Assembly (NCBI GenBank): GCA_963383645.1
Contig: OY726574.1
Coordinates: 61,694,894 to 61,758,893 of the forward strand
DNA length: 64,000 nucleotides
Reading direction: 5' to 3'
Source: Muscardinus avellanarius
Lineage: Eukaryota > Chordata > Mammalia > Rodentia > Gliridae
Shown: one piece after another, positions 58,982-64,000 of the stretch
Numbering within the stretch: position 1 is the first letter of the stretch
How the letters are laid out: each line of letters begins with the position of its first letter
The notes under the pieces: generated by a model
The model's database searches: none
What the model was told of the DNA's origin: nothing
What the model saw: only the letters and a program-made list of their open reading frames with translations
Position numbers and translations under genes: made by a program

Positions 58982-59179
58982 TTTATTTTTTAATATTTAT
59001 CTTTATTTCATTAATACCGGGGATGAACCCAGCTTCACTCTACTCCAAGCTACACATCCAGCTCTTTTGAATTTTTTTTTAACTTTGAAACAGTGTTACT
59101 GAGGCTGTCCTCAAGCCATCAGTCCTTCTGTCTCAGCCTCCCAAACACGGGGATGATAAGAAACACCATCCCTCCCAGC
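58982..59179 (-). mobile_element. B1-dID SINE, antisense, diverged
   Basis: Ataccggggatgaacccagc to caccatccctcccagctgtg. The word tgtctctttw lies on both sides. Confidence 0.84.
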
Positions 59180-59335
59180 TGTGTCTCTTTATGTGAAAGA
59201 CCTCTACCCATTCTTCCCACCAACACTCATGGGTTTCAATACAGAAAGCAATCCTCTTAAATAGTTTAATTATACAAATCCTATGATAAAAAGTAAGAAA
59301 CAAATGTAATAACTTCCTGTGGCCATAGTTACGAA

Positions 59336-59400
59336 TGGATCAGAGCTGGGACTTAAACCCAGCTGCCCTGGTCTGGGGTCCTCTGCTCTTTCCCCTCAGC
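59336..59400 (+). mobile_element. MIR fragment
   Basis: Cagagctgggacttaaaccc and ggtctggggtcctctgctct match the MIR core region. Confidence 0.65.
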
Positions 59401-59666
59401 CCTCTACGTTGCGGGCCGAGGAGGACGGGCACTTCAGTCTGCACCAAGTGTGAGACGCAACTAGTGATGGTGTACAAGAGGTGTGTGTTGAGCGGCAGAC
59501 ACCTGCTCAGGAGGAACAGGCAGCCCCAGTGCAGGTGAGAAGCTACCACCCTCCCAGGTAGCCCCGTCATTCAGAGCCATCATGGAGGAGGGTCCGGCCT
59601 TTACGACTCCAGAAATACCTTTCAGTTATAAGTTTCAACAAAAATGTTTGCCTTTAAGAGTAGACC

Positions 59667-59751
59667 TTGGGCTGGGAGTGTAGCTCAGTGGGAATGCTTG
59701 CCGCTCATGTGTGAAGCCCTGGTTTTGATCCCCAGCACTGCAAAAATAAAA
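59667..59751 (+). mobile_element. Stand-alone ID element with target duplications
   Basis: The element (gggctgggagtgtagctcag to ttgatccccagcactgcaaa) has A- and B-box-like words and no 7SL-like head. The target duplication aagagtagacc lies at 59656-59666 and 59752-59762. Confidence 0.9.
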
Positions 59752-59762
59752 AAGAGTAGACC

Positions 59763-60214
59763 CTGGACTTTCTGACAGGGTATATTGAAATGTAATGATT
59801 TTTTCATGAAACTGAAAGAGTATCTCTAACCTTGTTTTCTAAATTCAAAATAATTCTTCATTGTAAATTTTAATCTCTAATCATTGTACTTGGGTATTGC
59901 AGAAGTAGCTTGAGAACCATACAGAGAGACTTTATAAATTAATACGTGTCAAAGAGAGTCATAAATCTCATATTAAGATTCTTTTTTCTGCTCTGCTTAT
60001 TCATATTCAAGCCTGTCATCTCTAAAAAAGTCCACTCCGCTTTTCAGTCACGTTTGCTGAAGCTCATGTGCTCTGACATCTGAGATGAGGACTTTTAAGA
60101 TTCCCAGTTTTCCAAGCTAAACCGTGGAAAGGAGGGTGTTTGCTTTTTTATTTGTTTGTTGTTTGACAATATAGCTGGTATAAAACAAGAACCCCAGAAA
60201 ATGTAGTCACTTTA
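59763..60214. other. Intronic, no recognised feature
   Basis: AT-rich unique sequence between two ID elements. Confidence 0.5.
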
Positions 60215-60300
60215 CCCAGAAGCTGTGGTGGATCACGTGTGTGCTTAGCACGCACAGGGCTCTGGATTTTATTCCCAGCACTAAAACAGCAACAAAAACA
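60215..60300 (+). mobile_element. Stand-alone ID element, diverged
   Basis: Gtgtgcttagcacgcacagg and ggattttattcccagcacta match the ID anticodon arm and B box. Confidence 0.75.
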
Positions 60301-60587
60301 AAGGAAAAAAGCAACTACCCCACTTCTAAATACAGTCTATTATCAGTGAAATAAAATCTGTGAATGCAGAGGAGGAAGAAACGGAACTGAATGTCAGGGA
60401 GACAGTAACAAGAACAGCAAGGGTATCCACCAGAATCTCAAGTCTTGACATTAGAACCACAATGTCACCGGCACCCTTGATGGAGCACTGGATGGTTCTC
60501 ACAGGTTGTCTCAGCATCTTTCTGTTGGCTGTGCTATCAGTAGGGTGATTTGTTAGGTTTTCAAATAGGAAAGGGATAGGTACTGTT

Positions 60588-60938
60588 AGTTTTTATTGCT
60601 GTGGTTAAACCACCTAAAGGGAAAAACATAAGAGGAGGAAAAGTTAATTTGGGCTCACAGGTTTAGAGGTTCAGTCCATAGTCAGTCGACTCCAGGGCAG
60701 AAACATCATGGCAGCAAGGTCAGGGTGGAAGAAAAGATGCTTAGTTCATGGTGGTCAGAAGCAGAGAGACAGACAGACAGACCGAGACAGACAGACAGAC
60801 AGACCAGGGACAGATATGGTCCTCAAGGCCACACCCCCAGTGACCCACCTCCTCCAGCTACCTCCTCTATTCTTGCCCATTGCAGATTAGGCTTCAACAC
60901 ATGAGCCTTTGGGGGACATAGAGGAAGACCATAACAGG
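60588..60938 (+). mobile_element. MaLR-type LTR, rodent MT/ORR1-like
   Basis: Tttttattgctgtggttaaa, ttaatttgggctcacaggtt, tagaggttcagtccatagtc, acatcatggcagcaaggtca, cacacccccagtgacccacc, ttcaacacatgagcctttgg and gaccataacag follow the MT/ORR1 solo-LTR layout closely. A (GACA)n tract lies inside at about 60766-60805. Confidence 0.8.
60766..60805. repeat. (GACA)n microsatellite
   Basis: Two blocks of GACA units within a MaLR LTR. Confidence 0.93.
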
Positions 60939-61394
60939 TGTTCTGTGTGTTCTGAGGTTCTAATCTTGAAACAGGCACATAAACTGGAGGGACCTGCAGA
61001 GGGACCAGTTATGAGGTCATGATAACAAAGCAGGCAAGAGATAAGGAGGAGCTCATTTTCTCTGGCTGCTCTCTGGAGGCAAAGATCAGATCGGCTGGAT
61101 TTTATGTGGAAACACCCATTTTCTTGCTGGCACTTTGCAGGTTACTTTTCCCCAACAAGGTGCTCTTGTATGTCTCTGAAGATCTGGGTGCCTTGGCACA
61201 AGTTCACCGAAAAATCAGTTTCAAGTCAGTTACAGGGGTGGAAGAAATTACTGCTCTCCAGCAGTGCTCACATGTCAGATTCTGGCAGTATTGACATCGG
61301 AGGGGAAATGAAAATTGCTGCCTCTGAAATGTGGGTGGGAATCGCAGGCCAGGAGAGGGTGGAGAATCCCCTACCAGCCGCCCTCCACCTCTTC
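60939..61394. other. Intronic, no recognised feature
   Basis: The frame 61019-61294 is open for 91 codons but has no product I recognise and no splice context. Probably chance or an old repeat. Confidence 0.5.
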
Positions 61395-61602
61395 TTTTGT
61401 GTATGTGGTACTGAAGATTGAACCCAGGGGTGTTCTGTCTCTGCATTCCACACCCAAACCTTTTTTTTTTTTTTTTTAATTTTGAAACAGTCCCATTCGG
61501 TTGCCTGCTAAGTTGCAGAAGCTGGCTTCAAACCTGTATTCCTCCTGTCTCAGCGTCCCAAGTACTGGGGTAACAGGTGTATGCTACCATGCCCAGCCTG
61601 CA
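61395..61602 (-). mobile_element. B1-dID SINE, antisense
   Basis: Tggtactgaagattgaaccc to tatgctaccatgcccagcct. Confidence 0.87.
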
Positions 61603-62039
61603 CCCTCTTAAAATCGGGTTCCACTGGAGCTCACCCCAATGACACAGAAACCATCTCCTTTTGAAAGCCGCCATGTGGTGCATCAGCTGTCCAGTAGGGG
61701 GCGCTGCTTCACAGTCACCGTCCTTACCACCTTTTCCGCCATTGCTTACTTGAAGGGTATTTTTTTCCTCTCTTGGTACTTGATTGGTGGTTCTCAAAAT
61801 TTTTTATGCTATGATACCTTTGAGGGATATATCACATCATTAGCAGGAGCTATCACAGGGATTCGTAAGATACGGTGGGGGAGCTTTTGAAATCAAGCAC
61901 ATGTAAAGAGAAAGAAAAACTAATAGATTGAGGATCCCTCCCAGGTTCCCACACTCGCACATCCCCTAAGGATCGCACCATGTAGGTGGTGGCAGGGCTC
62001 TGTGTCTCTTTTTTTTTTTTTTTTTTACTTTGGGGGATC
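61603..62039. other. Intronic, no recognised feature
   Basis: Unique-looking sequence ending in a T-run at 62009-62026. Confidence 0.5.
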
Positions 62040-62220
62040 TCAGAGATAGTATTTTTTTTAATTGGTGCACTGTATTCATACATCATAGTGGGATACAAAC
62101 TTTTGTAGACATACATGCACACATCGCCCAGTCAGCCCCCACCAGATCCCCACCCCATTCTCTCCTTATCCCTCCCTCCCATGCTTGGCTTAGTGATTGA
62201 CATCTAGTATTATAGCAATT
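62040..62220 (-). mobile_element. Lineage-specific L1 3' UTR fragment, antisense
   Basis: Aattggtgcactgtattcat, cccaccagatccccacccca and gcttggcttagtgattgaca match the start of the copy at 9420-9570 closely. It lies 900 bp left of an L1 ORF1 on the same strand, with a plus-strand L1M fragment between them. Confidence 0.7.
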
Positions 62221-62429
62221 TATCAAAAATTAAGAATGATAATCTCACATAACAGTTTCATTTGTCTGATACCAAGCTTTTGATGACTTAAAGATAACAC
62301 TTCAATATTTCTTTTTGCTTTCTTTCTTACCAGAGAATCTATTTTTTCTATTTTTTAGGTGAAACTATCATATATTTATATATTTATTTTTCAGAAAAAA
62401 AAATCTATCCTAATATGGAATATGGACTC

Positions 62430-63103
62430 TAGGTACCGACAACGATCTTGAAAAAGAACAAAGCTAGAAGATGTATATTTTCTGATTTCAAACCATATAA
62501 AGCTACAATAATTGAAACAGTGTAGTACTATTCTAAAGGCAGATATATAAACCATTGGAGTTAAATAAAAGCCTAGAGCTAAATTCTTCCCTATATTGTC
62601 AAGTTATTTTTGACAAGGTTTCCACGAACATTTGGTGGTGGGAATAATAATCTTTTAACTAAATATTGTTGAAAAATAATAATTACATGGAAAAGAATAA
62701 AATTGGACCCTTACCTAATCCCATATACAAATATTAACTCAAAATAGATAAAAGACCTAAATATAAATCTTAAGACTATAAACTTTTAGGAGAAAATCTG
62801 GGTCATAAAACCTCACAACATTGAAATTGGCAGTGATTTCTTGGTTATGATTTCAATGGCACAGGCAACAGAAGAGTATAAACTCCCTAAAAAATAAAAA
62901 ACATATTGTATATCCAAAGACAATGTAAACAGAGTTAACAGTTACTAATAGAATGGGATAAAATATTTCCAAATGCTATATCTGAAGGTATATTAATATT
63001 CCAACTAGAAATCCTAAAAATTAACAACAATAAAGGCAAACAATACCCTTTAGAGATAGGTAAAAGACTAACATAAATAATGAATCTCCACAGATAACCA
63101 ATC
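62430..63103 (+). mobile_element. Old L1 (L1M-type) ORF2 C-terminal region, plus strand
   Basis: Sense L1 ORF2 text: ttctgatttcaaaccatata, aaagctacaataattgaaac, ttttgacaaggtttccacga, aaaattggacccttacctaa and aaatattaactcaaaataga. It ends where the minus-strand L1 ORF1 copy begins (stop codon at 63104). Confidence 0.8.
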
Positions 63104-63994
63104 TTAGTTGTCTGTTGGATGGAAAGTCTTGTTTCTCTGGTTCTGGTGTGTGTTATCTATTTCTTCTTTGTAGTTAATCTCTTTGAGTATTTTCTCTAGC
63201 GCTGGTTTTGAAGACATACATTCTTTCAGTTTCTGTTTGTCATGGAAGCTTCTTATTTCTCCATCTAATTTGATAGAAAGTTTTGCTGGGTAGGAAATTT
63301 TTGGCTGGAAGTTGTTTTATTTCAGAGTTTGGAATATGTTACTCCAAGCCATTCTGGCTCTCATAACTTGGTTTGGGAAGTCTGGAGTGATTCTAATCGG
63401 TTTGCCTCTGAATGTCACTTGGCCCTTTGTTTTTGTTGCCTTTAAGATTCTCTGCTTGGCTTCCACATTGGTCATTTTGACAATTATGTGGCGTGGGGAT
63501 CCTCTTCTCCGATCCTGTCTAAAGGGAGTTCTATACGTTTCCTGGACCTGTGTATCGACCTCTTGCTCTATGTCTGGAAAATTTTCTGCTATTACTTCCT
63601 TGAAGAGATTGTTGATCCCTTTGGTTTCACTTTCTTTTCCCTCCTCTATTCCAATTATTCTTAGGTTAGCTCTCTTAAAATGGGCCCATATTTCTTCAAT
63701 ATCAGATTCCTGCTGTCGGATATTTTTTCCTAGATTAGAAACTATGCGTTAATTTTTGGAATGATCATCTTCTAAGAGCGAGATTCTCTTCTCCATGTGT
63801 TCTAATCGGTTGTTTGTGCTTTGAATTGAGGCCTTTACTTCATTAATTGAATCCTTTATCTCTTTTTGGCTCCCTCTGAGTTCTTTTCGAAGCACCTCTA
63901 TTATTTCTACAGTTATTTTCCTGATTTGATCTTCTAGAAATCTCTGATTTTCTGTTTTATCGGGTTCTGATGTTGTGGGGTTGTGGGCATTCAT
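63104..63994 (-). pseudogene. L1 retrotransposon ORF1 (RNA-binding protein), two in-frame stops
   Basis: On the minus strand one continuous frame runs from ATG at 63994 to TAA at 63106-63104 (297 codons with the stop). It is broken only by two nonsense TAA codons, after DDHSKN (about 63751) and after FQTLK (about 63324). The N-terminal part is a heptad-like coiled coil (EVLRKELRGSQKEI, SIQSTNNRLEHMEKRISLLE). The middle has the L1 ORF1p RRM signature (NLRIIGIEEG, AENFPDIE, PRHIIVKM). The C-terminal domain has LDGEIRSFHDKQKLKE and PALEKILKEI. ORF1p is the trimeric RNA chaperone of LINE-1. The 5' side runs off the window, so an earlier start is possible. Just past its stop the sequence switches to an older L1 in the opposite direction, so no ORF2 follows. 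Confidence 0.9.
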
Positions 63995-64000
63995 TGCTCC

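Noticed and set aside
61019..61294. Plus-strand frame of 91 codons
   Set aside because: No known product; neighbouring overlapping frames are equally open.
63312..63752. Plus-strand frame of 146 codons at the right edge
   Set aside because: It is the complement of the L1 ORF1 copy, where the coding direction is minus.

Overview
The window is intronic and exonic mammalian nuclear DNA. Its SINEs join a 7SL/B1-like head to an ID-like, tRNA-derived tail (the B1-dID architecture known from sciuromorph, castorimorph and glirid rodents). A few stand-alone ID elements, rodent-type MaLR LTRs and abundant L1 are also present. Together these point to a non-muroid rodent (squirrel, mountain-beaver or beaver side). 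The species cannot be fixed from the sequence alone.

The only functional gene I can support is PTPRM (receptor tyrosine phosphatase mu, plus strand), of which an internal piece is present. Five exons with clean AG/GT boundaries lie between 19.5 and 29.9 kb: 19559-19710, 24412-24486, 24704-24730, 28935-28946 and 29701-29888. They encode the cytoplasmic juxtamembrane segment up to the start of the first phosphatase domain (D1). Two of them are microexons of 27 and 12 nt, which together add 13 residues. All junctions from the first exon to the last are phase 1, so either microexon can be included or skipped without changing frame. The transmembrane exon should lie upstream of the window. No D1 catalytic exon was seen in the 34 kb downstream of 29,888.

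Region by region: 1-19.5 kb is intron, with SINEs, MaLR and other LTR-like sequence, and an old antisense L1M of about 8 kb (roughly 6.9-15.1 kb). That L1M has been invaded by a younger L1 3' end, two SINEs and a processed ARPC1A pseudogene. The exon cluster follows at 19.5-29.9 kb. From 30 to 64 kb is one large intron with about 25 SINEs, several microsatellites, a 200-N assembly gap (36311-36510), plus-strand L1M fragments, antisense lineage-specific L1 3' ends, a processed RPS3A pseudogene hit twice by SINEs (53.3-54.7 kb), and at the right edge an L1 ORF1 copy on the minus strand with only two in-frame stops.

No CRISPR array, operon, prokaryotic element or new multigene system is present. 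The notable items are the paired microexons, the two retropseudogenes, the nested transposon structure, a recognisable younger SINE subfamily, and a few unique non-repetitive blocks that could be conserved regulatory sequence. Most repeat ends are read by eye and are good to about 10-30 bases unless target-site duplications are given.
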